Positions 26,694 through 36,123 are shown, numbered from the stretch's first letter. The stretch is DNA of 64,000 nucleotides from Burkholderia sp. 4M9327F10 (GCF_005503145.1 NZ_SCNV01000002.1:62001-126000); one strand, 5' to 3'. Program-made: numbers and translations. Notes: generated from the sequence alone by a model not told the origin.

Positions 26694-28496
26694 TCATCCA
26701 CCGAATGGAATGGGCCCAAGATGCTCCGCAAACGGACCGAGCGCGGCGACCGGCAGGAACAGCAGCGCCCCCACGATCAGGATCGTGCCGAGCAGCAGAA
26801 AGCCGAAGGTCACCGTGTTGTCGCGCATGGTCCCAAGCGTCGCGGGCGCGATCTTCTTGCGGCCGAGATAGGCTGCCATGGCGATCGGCGCGATGATCGG
26901 CAAATAGCGCGAGAACAGCATCACGAGGCCGGTTGCCGTGTCCCATTGCACGGCCGTTGGCGCCGGGCTCGGGTTGCTGTTCAAGCCATAGGTCGTGCCC
27001 AGACCGTCGAATGCCGAGCCGTTGTTGGCCGAAGCCGACGAGAACTGATACACGATCTCACTGAAACCATGCGCGCCGGGGTTGGCCTCGGCCTTGGTGC
27101 CCCAGTCGGTCGCGGAGAACAAGCCAGTTGGACCGAGCACCAGGATCGGATGCACCAGCAGCGCAATCATTGCCAGCTTCATTTCGCGCGCACCGACCTT
27201 GCGGCCCAGATACTCCGGTGTGCGGCCGACCATCTGCCCCGCGAGGAACACACCGACGATCAGGAACAGCAGCAGGTTGATCATGCCCACGCCCTTGCCG
27301 CCGAACACACAGTTGAGCCACATGCCGATCAGCGGCGACAGGCCCGCCAACGGGTTGAGGCTATCGTGCTCGGCATTCACCGCGCCGCACGTCACGTCTG
27401 TCGTAATGGCCGCGAACGTCGCGCCCGCCGAGGTGCCGAAGCGCAACTCCTTGCCTTCCAGATTGCCGAGATGCTGCTCAACCGGCAATGCGGCGAGAGG
27501 TGGAATCGTCAGCGAATGATTCGTGCCGGCCAGCTGATAGGTGCGCGCGACCGGGTGTGCGGTCAACGCCGGGTTCGGCTGCAAGGTGTCGAAGCAGACC
27601 GCCCAGACAATGAGTCCGATCATCATCGACAGCATCACGCCGTAGATCACGATCGAATGCCTGAGACGTCCCAGCATGCGGCCGTACATCAGCACCAGCG
27701 AAAACGGGAAAATCATCATCGCAAGGGTCGTGACGAAGTTCGAACCGGCGCTCGGGTTTTCGTACGGATGCGCCGAGTTCATGCCATAGAAGCCACCGCC
27801 GTTGGTGCCGAGCATCTTGATCGGAATCACGGCCGCAACCGGACCGACGATCAATGTCTGCTGCTTCGGCTGGCCGTTGTCGGCCGTACCCATGGCGGCG
27901 GGTTCGAGCGTCGTGACCTGATAATCGCTCTGGTAGGTCATCGGCATGCCCTGCTGGATGAAGATGGCGCCCACGATCAGCGCGATCGGCACGAACATGT
28001 AGACCACCACGCGCCACATATCGACAAAGAAATTGCCGACGAGCTGCTCGCCGCGCAGCGCACGAATAATCGCAGTCAGTGCGCACAGGCCGACCGCTGC
28101 CGACAGGAACATGTTCGGCAGGATGAAAAAGATCTGACTGAAATTCGAAAAGTGCTGGTCGCCCGAATAATGCTGCAGGTTCGTGTTGGTCATGAACGAA
28201 ATGACCGTATTGAAGATCGTCGACGGCGCGAGCATGCCGCGGCCGAGCGGATTGAGCGGCATCAGCGGTTGCAGCGACAGCACCACAAAGCCGAACACGA
28301 ACAGCGCCACGTTGAAGACGAGCAGCGCCACCGTGTACTGCTTCCAGTCTTGCGGGCCGCTATCGAGCTTCGTTTCGAACCAGCGCAGCACGCGCGGCGC
28401 ACGGTATCGCCCGTCGAGAATCCACGCCATGTAACGGCTCAGTGGGATCGACACGACAATCGCCGTGACCAGTATCAGAAGCGGCAGGGTCCACAT
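26694..28496 (-). CDS. kdpA: KdpA, channel-like potassium-binding subunit
   Basis: A 600-residue membrane protein, longer than the 557 of E. coli KdpA. Four pore-loop segments of the SKT superfamily can be seen: FMTNTNLQHYSGD, LGTNGGGFYGMNSAHPYENP, AAITTDVTCGAVNAEHDSL and ASANNGSAFDGLG, each with selectivity-filter glycines. There are about ten membrane helices and no signal peptide. Start ATG follows GGGGAAGCCC. It is the first large gene of the kdp operon, 50 bp after kdpF. Confidence 0.95.
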   Translation of the reverse strand: MWTLPLLILVTAIVVSIPLSRYMAWILDGRYRAPRVLRWFETKLDSGPQDWKQYTVALLVFNVALFVFGFVVLSLQPLMPLNPLGRGMLAPSTIFNTVISFMTNTNLQHYSGDQHFSNFSQIFFILPNMFLSAAVGLCALTAIIRALRGEQLVGNFFVDMWRVVVYMFVPIALIVGAIFIQQGMPMTYQSDYQVTTLEPAAMGTADNGQPKQQTLIVGPVAAVIPIKMLGTNGGGFYGMNSAHPYENPSAGSNFVTTLAMMIFPFSLVLMYGRMLGRLRHSIVIYGVMLSMMIGLIVWAVCFDTLQPNPALTAHPVARTYQLAGTNHSLTIPPLAALPVEQHLGNLEGKELRFGTSAGATFAAITTDVTCGAVNAEHDSLNPLAGLSPLIGMWLNCVFGGKGVGMINLLLFLIVGVFLAGQMVGRTPEYLGRKVGAREMKLAMIALLVHPILVLGPTGLFSATDWGTKAEANPGAHGFSEIVYQFSSASANNGSAFDGLGTTYGLNSNPSPAPTAVQWDTATGLVMLFSRYLPIIAPIAMAAYLGRKKIAPATLGTMRDNTVTFGFLLLGTILIVGALLFLPVAALGPFAEHLGPIPFGG

Positions 28497-28546
28497 GGGC
28501 TTCCCCTTCTACGCGGAAAAAGATGACGGGATGTTTCGGGCGTGGT

Positions 28547-28627
28547 TCAGAACCACTCGGGTCGAACGAGCGCGACGAACAGATAAATGAAAGTCAACGC
28601 GGAAATCGCGGCAGCAAGCCAGGCCAT
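28547..28627 (-). CDS. kdpF: KdpF small membrane subunit
   Basis: A 26-residue single-span peptide: MAWLAAAISALTFIYLF followed by VALVRPEWF. Length, the single hydrophobic helix and the C-terminal P-E-x-F end are diagnostic for KdpF, which stabilises the KdpABC complex. It lies immediately upstream of kdpA in the expected order. It is too short for most ORF callers. Confidence 0.92.
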   Translation of the reverse strand: MAWLAAAISALTFIYLFVALVRPEWF

Positions 28628-28637
28628 GATGGTCTCC

Positions 28638-28733
28638 TCAGATCTTGTCGCACGCGTCGATAAACGCGACGCACAACGCCATACACCCCAGTCCAAGCAG
28701 GAACAGGCCAGGCAGCCAGATCATCACGTTCAT
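28638..28733 (-). CDS. 31-residue membrane peptide upstream of kdpF
   Basis: A 31-residue frame, starting MNVMIWLPGLFLLGLG, with one predicted membrane helix and ending AFIDACDKI. A GAGG ribosome site lies eight bases before the ATG, and only 10 bp separate it from kdpF. The sequence looks like the small peptides that precede kdpF in other bacteria and end in a Cys-Asp-Lys/Arg motif; that comparison is from memory and unverified. It would be the first translated product of the kdp transcript. Function unknown. Confidence 0.6.
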   Translation of the reverse strand: MNVMIWLPGLFLLGLGCMALCVAFIDACDKI

Positions 28734-29042
28734 GACGAACCTCATTTTGCAGGGACGACAACATTCCACACCGGTGCGGGAGCCACGGTGTCGCAACCTG
28801 TTTCATCAGGTTTGCTAAAGGTATAGCGCGGAGCGGATAAAAATGTTGTAAATCCGGATTAATCGAAAACCACTAGGGCCACCGCGGCGCGCAGGGCGGC
28901 ACGGGCTAGCAGCATTGCGCCGGTAGCAGACGCGTTTTTTGACACGGCGTTTACACGCCGGTTGTAGATTCTTGTGCAATATTGATGCCGCCTGGTGTGA
29001 AATGAAGGAGTGTTGGCCAGCGCAAATCGCCAAGCACTCCGG
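28734..29042. other. kdp upstream region
   Basis: A 309-bp stretch without a gene, lying upstream of the kdp operon and downstream of the leftward-read tssJ stop at 29043. It includes an AACCTG/CAGGTT hairpin at 28795-28812, the candidate kdp promoter at 28820-28853, and an A/T-richer zone. Nothing else recognisable is seen in the right half. Confidence 0.5.
28820..28853 (-). promoter_or_regulatory. Candidate kdp promoter and KdpE box
   Basis: On the minus strand the sequence ATTTACAACATTTTTATCC (28835-28853) contains a T-rich block with TTTACA and TTTTTAT, like the T-rich KdpE operator. A TATACC hexamer (28820-28825) follows at promoter-like spacing. This is resemblance only; a regulator-binding assay would be needed. 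Confidence 0.4.
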
Positions 29043-29744
29043 TTACGGCAAGGGCGTTATCGAGGGATGACCTTCAGCTTTGCTTATGAGCGCCGGATTG
29101 GGCGCCGGCGCCGGCGCCGACGCCGGGCTCGACGGTACAGCCTGCTGCGGGGCTTCGTGCCTGACGGGCTGCGAATCTGCACCGACCAGCACCAGCTCGT
29201 TTCCGTTGACCTCGATCTTGACAGGGTCAGTTTTCTTCCACTGCTTCTTCTGGATGACCAGCTTCCACGTTCGTTCCTGCGTGGGCTCCCGAAAAAATGC
29301 GACCACACCCACGACCTGTGCATCCGGATTCATTGGCTCGGCGATGCTTGCGCCCGCGTCCGGGCGCAGCACAACGTCTTTCGTGGCCAGTAGATCCGTC
29401 TTGAGAAGATTCAGATCGTCAGACTGCAGTTGTGCATAATTCAATTGCGCAAATGTCTTCACGTCCTTGAGCTGGTAAAACCTGACGACCGTCGAAAGCG
29501 ATTGACCCTGTGCATCAGCATTGAGCGATGTACGGCCTTTGAGGTCGACGTTCATCGTCTTGACCTGGGTCGTGAAGGCCCACTTCGCGGCATCCACGGT
29601 TCCGTCGCCGACCGCCTGCGCAACACCACATCCGGCCGTGGCCACAGCCGACAATATTGCAATCGCGAGACTTGCGCGCCGTGCCGATTGCCTGATCTTT
29701 GCGTTCATAGCGGGAATACCCTTGCTTCTTTTGCTGTTCTTCAT
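29043..29744 (-). CDS. tssJ: TssJ, type VI secretion lipoprotein
   Basis: A 233-residue envelope lipoprotein, longer than usual (about 150-200). The N-terminal signal ends at SAVATAGC, a weak lipobox with Thr where Leu is usual. The mature core includes LSTVVRFYQLKDVKTF, LLATKDVVLRPDAGASIAEPM and VVGVVAFFREPTQERTWKLVI, the transthyretin-like fold of TssJ, which anchors TssM to the outer membrane. The start codon overlaps the tssG stop (ATGA), with GGAGG upstream. About 35 extra Pro/Ala-rich residues form the C-terminal tail. No tssM is present in the window for it to bind. Confidence 0.88.
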   Translation of the reverse strand: MKNSKRSKGIPAMNAKIRQSARRASLAIAILSAVATAGCGVAQAVGDGTVDAAKWAFTTQVKTMNVDLKGRTSLNADAQGQSLSTVVRFYQLKDVKTFAQLNYAQLQSDDLNLLKTDLLATKDVVLRPDAGASIAEPMNPDAQVVGVVAFFREPTQERTWKLVIQKKQWKKTDPVKIEVNGNELVLVGADSQPVRHEAPQQAVPSSPASAPAPAPNPALISKAEGHPSITPLP

Positions 29745-30859
29745 CCGTTTGCCTCCGCTGCTCCTTTCCAGCGGCCGAGCTGGACACGCGTGATGCGCAT
29801 CGCTACACCGGTTGCCGGCTGCACCGGTGCCTCCAGTTGCGCCGTAAAACCCAGATTCGCCTGATATGGCTCGAGCGTGGGATCGGGCATGAGATCGGCC
29901 CGCACGTGCATCTCCAGATCCGCTTCACTCTCGTAGCCGAGATAGAACTGCAGCAGCGTCATGACCTCACGATGCGAGGATTGCCCCGGCACAAGCGACA
30001 GGACGGTTTCACGCGAAGCCGGCGTGATCACAACCCGGACCACATTCGCACGGTCGTAAAATCCGCGGCCCAGCAGGCACTGTTCGCCGAGCGCCGCAGG
30101 CTCACATTCATCGACTTCCCGCCAGACGGGATGGAACTCCTCAACCGCGATTGCGGCGTCAGGCACGGCATGCCGAAGCACGCCTGTCAGTCCTTCTGCC
30201 GTGCGCGTCTTCTGCATGACGAGCGCGAGCATCGACAGCAGCCGGCGTTTGTCGGCCACCTCCATGAGCCATTGGCGAGCGGTCGAGGACTTTTTCTCCT
30301 GTGTGGCCACAGGTAGCCCTGTATCGGACGTGACGATGCGCGTGGAGGTACTGAACCCGAATCCGGCAAAACTGAGCAGATAGCGCGACACCGGGTCCGT
30401 GCCATCCCGCTTGAAGCCAACCGGATAGCGGTACTTGTGCGAGACGCGGTAGAACTGCGTGATGATGCGATGATGGAAGAGATCGAGGAACGCCGCCAGG
30501 GGCTCTGCTCCATCGCGATGCTGCGCTACCTCGTCGACGAAGTACGCGGGCATGCGCGCGTCGACGCCATAGAACCCCAGAAACGTCGTGACCACCGACG
30601 GCGCCAGCGCGGGGTTATCGACGTCGTACCTGACCGCATCGATCTCACGGCCCGGAAAACCCAGCTGTGCGCGCGAGCGAAACCGGACCGGTTCCGCGGC
30701 CGGTGAATCCGTTGTGCCGAGCGATGGCATGTCCGGCGCGGCGAGTTCGAGCAGTTCGCAGAAGCGGATGAAGTTCATCCGCGTTGCCTGATCGAATAGC
30801 GCGGGTAACAATGGCGCACCATGTGCAGGTACCGCCAAGGGCATGGTGGGTTTGTTCAA
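29741..30859 (-). CDS. tssG: TssG, type VI baseplate wedge component
   Basis: A 372-residue TssG (VasB family). Characteristic elements are FIRFCELLELAAP, VRFRSRAQLGFPGREID, FLGFYGVDARMPAYFVDEV, AAFLDLFHHRIITQFYRVSHKYRYPVGF split over two segments, and the C-terminal HREVMTLLQFYLGYESEADLEMHVR. TssG forms the baseplate wedge with TssE, TssF and TssK. It overlaps the upstream chimera stop by four bases and the downstream tssJ start by four, so the three are translationally linked. Confidence 0.92.
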   Translation of the reverse strand: MNKPTMPLAVPAHGAPLLPALFDQATRMNFIRFCELLELAAPDMPSLGTTDSPAAEPVRFRSRAQLGFPGREIDAVRYDVDNPALAPSVVTTFLGFYGVDARMPAYFVDEVAQHRDGAEPLAAFLDLFHHRIITQFYRVSHKYRYPVGFKRDGTDPVSRYLLSFAGFGFSTSTRIVTSDTGLPVATQEKKSSTARQWLMEVADKRRLLSMLALVMQKTRTAEGLTGVLRHAVPDAAIAVEEFHPVWREVDECEPAALGEQCLLGRGFYDRANVVRVVITPASRETVLSLVPGQSSHREVMTLLQFYLGYESEADLEMHVRADLMPDPTLEPYQANLGFTAQLEAPVQPATGVAMRITRVQLGRWKGAAEANG

Positions 30860-33072
30860 AAGGGCGCTCCCTCGCCCTTCGTTTCAGGCCATTCGACACG
30901 GCGTCCTGTCGGCTGGGTCACGATTACGAGCTTCGTGTACAGGTTCAGCGTCGCGTAGAGACCAATGAAGCGGTTGAGCATGTTGCCAAAGAGTTCGAGA
31001 TCGCCGTCGCCGGCGAAGCGCGCGGCATCAAGCGTGACAATGATTTCCACACCGCGCATCAGCCCGCCCTTCACGAGCTTGCTCAGAGGCCGATGGCGCA
31101 CGTCAGTAATGGCGTTGATGCGCCGGCTGTTGAGCTCGCCATCCGTCCAGTCGTAGAGCGCGAGCGAGCCGCGCAGCATCTCCGCGTCGAGCAGCGACAG
31201 GTAGTTCGGCGCAAGATGCGAGAGCACACGCCAGTGGTACCGGTCGCCCGTGGGCGGATAGACCGGGAGCGTGGGCGCCGTGAGGTTGCGTACCGCACCG
31301 ATGTTGGTGAAGCCGCCACGCATGCGCGTGATCCCTGCTTCGCGCAGGGTCTTGCGCGGCAGCATGCCGTTGGTGCCGGTTACCCACAGCGTTAGCGTTT
31401 CGGTGGGCAGCGTATTCATCTTGTCCCACGCATGGCCACCGAGCACGAGCCAGGTATCGAACCGTCCGGATGGCCCACGCCGCATGCGGGTATGGTAGTA
31501 GCGCTCTGGCATGTCGTGGCGCAGCATGCCGCCACGATGTTTGAATGCCGCGAAAGGCACATACTCGAAGCGCCGGCCGCGCTCGAAGTACTCCACGCCG
31601 TCGACCGAATAGATGTCGATGAGCGAACCATGCCCGGCCCGCGCGCGCACCCGGTATTCGGTCTCGTGCTGTGTGACCGTCACGGGATCCGCCCCTACCG
31701 TGAATAGATTGATCACCGGCGTGCAGTAGAGACGGATATTGTCTGCGGTAAAGCGCATGTCGTCAGGATATGGGCGCTCGAGCACGACCTCGACATCGAG
31801 CGAGGTCGCCGAGGCCGGGATCGCCTGTATGTCGAGCCCGAGCAGGTCGATGAACATGAACTTCTCGGGGAACGTGAAGTACTCGAGCAGTAGCTGGTAG
31901 CCATAGGTGTACTTGTCGGGGCTGCATACGCGTGCGCTCAGTGTGCCGGCGATTTTTGCCCACCTGGCAGGTTCGAGCTGCAGACGAAAGCGCCGGTCGG
32001 CAGGGATGGCCCTATATGTGTTGGTATAGGGCCTGTCGCGCGCACCGCTGTGCGTGATCTCCGTGATCACCTGCCCCTGAGGTGCATCGGGCAGCACCAC
32101 ATCCGTCTCCAGCACGCGCGCGCACTGCAGCGCAAGCACCGTGCTCGTGCCTTCGTACACCACCTGGCGAGCCATGGCCGCCTCGTGGCGCAACTGCGCC
32201 TCCCACTTCGCACCCTGCTGGTCCAGGTGCCCGGTGCCGTAGATGTACGGCTGGCCGTAGGTGGTGGAATCCTGGGGGGCCACGTTGGCCTGGTCTTTAA
32301 AGCGCTCCCAGGCAGCCTCAGGATTGTAGTCCGCAACCACGATGGACTGCGGCACGATCTGCGTGTGCGTTCTGAGCGTCGTGACGGCTTCCATGCCCGC
32401 CGACTCGAGGCCGGCCGCCTCACGGTACGGCGCGATGAGCCGCGGGTCGTAGAGGTAGTGGTCGATATCATCGGCAAAGACGATCATGTCGCCGTGTTCG
32501 GTCTCCACGATGTAGCTCCAGATGCCTGTCTTCTGCATGAGCATGTGCACATAGTCGAAGTCCGTCATCTGGTACTGGAAGCGCCACAACACCTTCGGAT
32601 AATCGCCGCGCAGCCGGAACTGCATCTGATGCTCGCGGATGCCGTGGGCGCGCAGGATCTTCTGCAGGATCTGCGGGATCGTGAGGTGCTGGAAGACCTG
32701 GGTGTTGGCGCCAGCCTGCAGGCGGGCGAAATGCGACTTGAGGACGATCTCGTACTTCGTGTAGTCCTTGGTGGTCTGCACCGTCGAGAAGCGTTCGATG
32801 TAGCCGGAGAATTTTCTCACGGCTCCGTCATCGGGCACGATCGAGAAAACAGCATCCACGTTCAGGTAGTCAGTGCGCGGGAGCTGCGCCGGATGCGTGA
32901 GCACGATACGCACCACGTTGGGTTCACCCATCTTCTCCGTGGCTTCAAACGACACGACCGACAACTGCCCCGCGCTGGCTGTAGCCGGCACATCCAGAAA
33001 GTACTTCTGCCTGCCGGGTACCGCTGTCAGGCTCGATACCAACTCTTTCGCTTCGTCATACAGGCTTGCCAT
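30856..33072 (-). CDS. VgrG-TssF chimera
   Basis: A 738-residue continuous frame. Residues about 28-388 are VgrG-like: RIVLTHPAQLPRTDYLNVD, VRKFSGYIERFSTVQTTKDY, HLTIPQILQKILRAHGI, LWRFQYQMTDFDYVHMLMQK and IAGTLSARVCSPDKYTY, the gp27-type half of the spike protein. From about residue 390 (near 31905) it is the C-terminal half of TssF: YQLLLEYFTFPEKFMFIDL, IRLYCTPVINLFTVGADP, HWRVLSHLAPNYLSLLDAE and FIGLYATLNLYTKLVIV. The VgrG gp5-type spike and the first part of TssF are absent. The join lies in a short YTYGYQ stretch. It looks like an in-frame deletion fusion that removed the vgrG 3' end and tssF 5' end, though a functional fusion cannot be excluded. Confidence 0.88.
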   Translation of the reverse strand: MASLYDEAKELVSSLTAVPGRQKYFLDVPATASAGQLSVVSFEATEKMGEPNVVRIVLTHPAQLPRTDYLNVDAVFSIVPDDGAVRKFSGYIERFSTVQTTKDYTKYEIVLKSHFARLQAGANTQVFQHLTIPQILQKILRAHGIREHQMQFRLRGDYPKVLWRFQYQMTDFDYVHMLMQKTGIWSYIVETEHGDMIVFADDIDHYLYDPRLIAPYREAAGLESAGMEAVTTLRTHTQIVPQSIVVADYNPEAAWERFKDQANVAPQDSTTYGQPYIYGTGHLDQQGAKWEAQLRHEAAMARQVVYEGTSTVLALQCARVLETDVVLPDAPQGQVITEITHSGARDRPYTNTYRAIPADRRFRLQLEPARWAKIAGTLSARVCSPDKYTYGYQLLLEYFTFPEKFMFIDLLGLDIQAIPASATSLDVEVVLERPYPDDMRFTADNIRLYCTPVINLFTVGADPVTVTQHETEYRVRARAGHGSLIDIYSVDGVEYFERGRRFEYVPFAAFKHRGGMLRHDMPERYYHTRMRRGPSGRFDTWLVLGGHAWDKMNTLPTETLTLWVTGTNGMLPRKTLREAGITRMRGGFTNIGAVRNLTAPTLPVYPPTGDRYHWRVLSHLAPNYLSLLDAEMLRGSLALYDWTDGELNSRRINAITDVRHRPLSKLVKGGLMRGVEIIVTLDAARFAGDGDLELFGNMLNRFIGLYATLNLYTKLVIVTQPTGRRVEWPETKGEGAPF

Positions 33073-33341
33073 TCTTGTTTATTCCTCACCTGATCTGCAC
33101 TGCTTCGTAACCACGACTTGAACCGCTACACGCGAAAGATGACTGCGCAGTCAATTAATATTTGGGGTGCTTACAATACGCGCCTTCGATGTTCCAGTGA
33201 AGCACTGGTCACATCGACAGGTAACGTTTGTTGTTTTTATTCTGACTGCAACAAACATTCACATTTCAATCTGTTTTCGAGATGAATCGCGTGCTATACA
33301 CGACAGCTCAAAGGAAGCCGGGAAAGATCAGATACCGAACG

Positions 33342-34733
33342 ATGAGCGCAAGCTTCGAGAACAACACGCGGCAGAATCTGAAGACCGTAACAGCCAGCAT
33401 GCCTGTGCAAACCGATGTGAGTGCGTCGGTGAGGATGGATGTGTCACGCCTCGACCACGATCTCGCCACCATCGACCGGCTGCTTGGCAGGCAGATCGAC
33501 GCCATCCTTCACCACCCTGCTTTCCAGGCCCTCGAATCGCTGTGGCGTGGTCTGCAATTTCTGATTGACCGGACGGATTTCCGGCGCAACGTTCGTATCG
33601 AGGTACTCGACGTCTCGAAGGAAACCTTGCATCAGGATTTCGAGGATGCGCCCGAGCTGATCCAGAGCGGCCTGTTCGTTCAGACGTACATCAAGGAATA
33701 CGACACGCCAGGCGCATACCCGTTCGCCGCGATGATCGCGAACTACGAGTTTGATGCCAGCGCGCCCGATATCGCGTTGCTGCGCAATCCGTCGAAGGTA
33801 GCGGCCGCGGCGCACATGCCATTTATCGGCGCGGTCTCTCCAGCCTTTTTCGGCAGGACGTCGATGGAGGAAGTAGCGGGCATACGCGATCTGTCCAGCC
33901 ATTTCGAGCGCGCGACCTATCTGAAATGGAAGGCGTTTCGTGAAACAGAGGACGCTCGCTATGTCGGGCTCACGCTGCCCCGGTTTCTCGCGCGCCTGCC
34001 ATACGGACCCGACACGAATCCCGTACACGCGTTCAACTACACCGAGGATGTCCGTGCTGGCGGGAGTAGCGCCTTCGTGTGGGCGAACGCGGCGTTTGCG
34101 TTCGCCGTGAACCTCGTGAAAAGCTTCGTGCGCAATGGCTGGTGCCTGCAGATCCGTGGCCCCCAGGCGGGTCGCCTGATACCCGATCTGCCGGTCCACC
34201 TTTACGATCTCGATACCGGACATCTAGGCAAAATCGCGACCGACGCGCTGATTCCCGAAACCCGTGAATTCGAATTCGCCGGGCAAGGCCTCATCGCGCT
34301 TTCATACACCAGCAATCACGACTACGCGTGCTTCTATTCTGCGCATTCGACGCAGAGGCCGGCCCTGTACGACACGCGCGACGCAGCAGCCAACAGCCGC
34401 ATCAACGCGCGTCTGCCGTACATCTTCCTGCTCTCGCGCATTGCGCACTATCTGAAGCTGATCCAGCGCGAGAATATCGGCACCACCAAGGATCGCAGGC
34501 TGCTCGAGCTGGAACTGAACACCTGGGTCCGCTCGCTCGTCACGGTCATGACCAAACCGGGTGACGACTTGCAGACCTCACACCCGCTGCGTGAAGCCAG
34601 AGTCGTGGTGGAAGACATTGAAGACAACCCAGGCTTCTTCCGCATCGCACTCTTCATTGTTCCGCACTTCCAGATCGAAGGCATGGACGTGAGTCTGTCG
34701 CTCATCTCCCGGATGCCGAAGGCAAAGCGTTGA
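33342..34733 (+). CDS. tssC: TssC, type VI contractile sheath large subunit
   Basis: A 463-residue TssC (VipB). LGRQIDAILHHPAFQALESLWRG, VSKETLHQDFEDAPELIQSGL, FAAMIANYEF, ARLPYGPDTNPVHAFNY and WCLQIRGPQAGRLIPDLP are standard sheath segments, and the C terminus ends with an LISRMPKAK extension. I chose the ATG at 33342; a frame from 33282 adds 20 residues unlike TssC. The N-terminal region is about 40 residues shorter than in typical TssC. No tssB gene, its obligatory partner, is found in the window. It is divergent from the VgrG-TssF gene. Confidence 0.9.
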   Translation: MSASFENNTRQNLKTVTASMPVQTDVSASVRMDVSRLDHDLATIDRLLGRQIDAILHHPAFQALESLWRGLQFLIDRTDFRRNVRIEVLDVSKETLHQDFEDAPELIQSGLFVQTYIKEYDTPGAYPFAAMIANYEFDASAPDIALLRNPSKVAAAAHMPFIGAVSPAFFGRTSMEEVAGIRDLSSHFERATYLKWKAFRETEDARYVGLTLPRFLARLPYGPDTNPVHAFNYTEDVRAGGSSAFVWANAAFAFAVNLVKSFVRNGWCLQIRGPQAGRLIPDLPVHLYDLDTGHLGKIATDALIPETREFEFAGQGLIALSYTSNHDYACFYSAHSTQRPALYDTRDAAANSRINARLPYIFLLSRIAHYLKLIQRENIGTTKDRRLLELELNTWVRSLVTVMTKPGDDLQTSHPLREARVVVEDIEDNPGFFRIALFIVPHFQIEGMDVSLSLISRMPKAKR

Positions 34734-34776
34734 ACCCCACTGTCTCTTCCTACGTGAATCACGACCACTATCAACG

Positions 34777-36123
34777 ATGCAGATAACGAAACCCCTGTGG
34801 GCGCGCGGCATTTTCATGACGCCGCAGCACTTCCAGCAGCAGGCGCTCTGGGAGCAGTTTGCCAATGACCAGATCGCCCGTATCGCGAGTCCCGACGCCT
34901 GGGGAGTAGTCGGTGTCGCACTGGATACGCAGGCGCTCGCCGTCGGCCGGCTGCAGCTCACGAAGCTGACAGCGCGTCTGCGTGACGGCACGTTCATCGA
35001 CAGCGAAACCGCCGACTGGCTACCCGGTGCGCGCAGTCTGGCAGACGTGCCGGCTAATGTCGAAGCGGTAACGGTGCTTGCCGGCGTAGCGCTTGTCGAT
35101 GCGCAGGGCGGCAACTGTGTGGAGCCTGGAGAGAAGCCGGCACGGCCGCGGCGGGTGACCCGCGAATTCCTGCATGTCGTCGACATCAACGGACAGGGAA
35201 AGGAAGAGATCAGCGTCGAGCGTCAGCTAGTGGTGCTGCTGTTCGATTTCGAACAGGCGGGCGACTACATTACGTGCCCCGTTGCGCGCCTTGTGCGCAC
35301 ACCGCAGGGCCGCTTCGAACCGGATGAGACATCTGTGCCACCCTGTCTCTTCCTGTCGGCCAGCACTCGGCTCACGCAGCGCATGCAGCGCCTCTCGGAG
35401 ATCCTGACGGCCAAGAGCGCCAGTCTTGCGGTGCGCCGCAAGGAACGTTCGGACCAGATCGCGGATTTCGCGGTGTCCGACGTGGCGCTCTTCTGGCTGC
35501 TGCATGCGGTCAACAGCACCTGGCCGGAACTGGCGCGGCTCGCCCAGGCGCCCGACCAGCATCCAGAACGGCTCTATGCCTTGCTCGCGCGTCTGGCCGG
35601 ATCGCTCCTCACCTTCTCGACCACGGAAACGCTGCAGGCCATCCCCGCATACGATCATCACGCACCGGAACCCGTGTTCGCAGAACTGGAATCGCTGATC
35701 CGCGCACTGCTCGATGCCGTAATCCCTTCGCGGGTCGTGCCCATCGCGCTTGAACGCGTGCGCCCCTCAATGTGGCGTGGCCAGATCAACGACGAGCGTC
35801 TTACCGAGGATGTCGACTACTACCTGTCAGTGCGCGCGACAATGCCAGCTCACGCGCTGCTCGAACTGTTGCCGAAGCTGTGCAAGATGGGCGCACCCGA
35901 CGAGGTCGAACAGGTCGTCAATTCCGCACTGGCCGGTATCCCGCTGAGACCGGTTTCGCGTCTGCCTGCCGCCATTCCCGTGCGCATCGAAAACCAGTAC
36001 TTCGCGGTAGACAGCACGGATCCGGCTTTTGCCCGCATGATTGCCGCGCGCGTCTGCCAGATCTACGTGCCCGGCTCGATTAGCGAAGCCGAGCTTGAGC
36101 TCTACGCAGTGCTGCCGTCATGA
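34777..36123 (+). CDS. tssK: TssK, type VI baseplate-to-membrane adaptor
   Basis: A 448-residue TssK. WARGIFMTPQHFQQQALW at residues 8-25 is the family's N-terminal signature; FLSASTRLTQRMQRLSEILTAKSASL and DVALFWLLHAVNSTWPELAR are the central helical bundle and shoulder, and IENQYFAVDS begins the C-terminal head. It links the baseplate to TssL/TssM. It follows tssC by 43 bp and overlaps tssL by four bases. Confidence 0.93.
   Translation: MQITKPLWARGIFMTPQHFQQQALWEQFANDQIARIASPDAWGVVGVALDTQALAVGRLQLTKLTARLRDGTFIDSETADWLPGARSLADVPANVEAVTVLAGVALVDAQGGNCVEPGEKPARPRRVTREFLHVVDINGQGKEEISVERQLVVLLFDFEQAGDYITCPVARLVRTPQGRFEPDETSVPPCLFLSASTRLTQRMQRLSEILTAKSASLAVRRKERSDQIADFAVSDVALFWLLHAVNSTWPELARLAQAPDQHPERLYALLARLAGSLLTFSTTETLQAIPAYDHHAPEPVFAELESLIRALLDAVIPSRVVPIALERVRPSMWRGQINDERLTEDVDYYLSVRATMPAHALLELLPKLCKMGAPDEVEQVVNSALAGIPLRPVSRLPAAIPVRIENQYFAVDSTDPAFARMIAARVCQIYVPGSISEAELELYAVLPS

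Noticed and set aside
33282..33341. Upstream start for tssC
   Set aside because: The 20 extra residues (MNRVLYTTAQRKPGK...) do not resemble TssC; the ATG at 33342 is more likely, though the ribosome site is weak for both.
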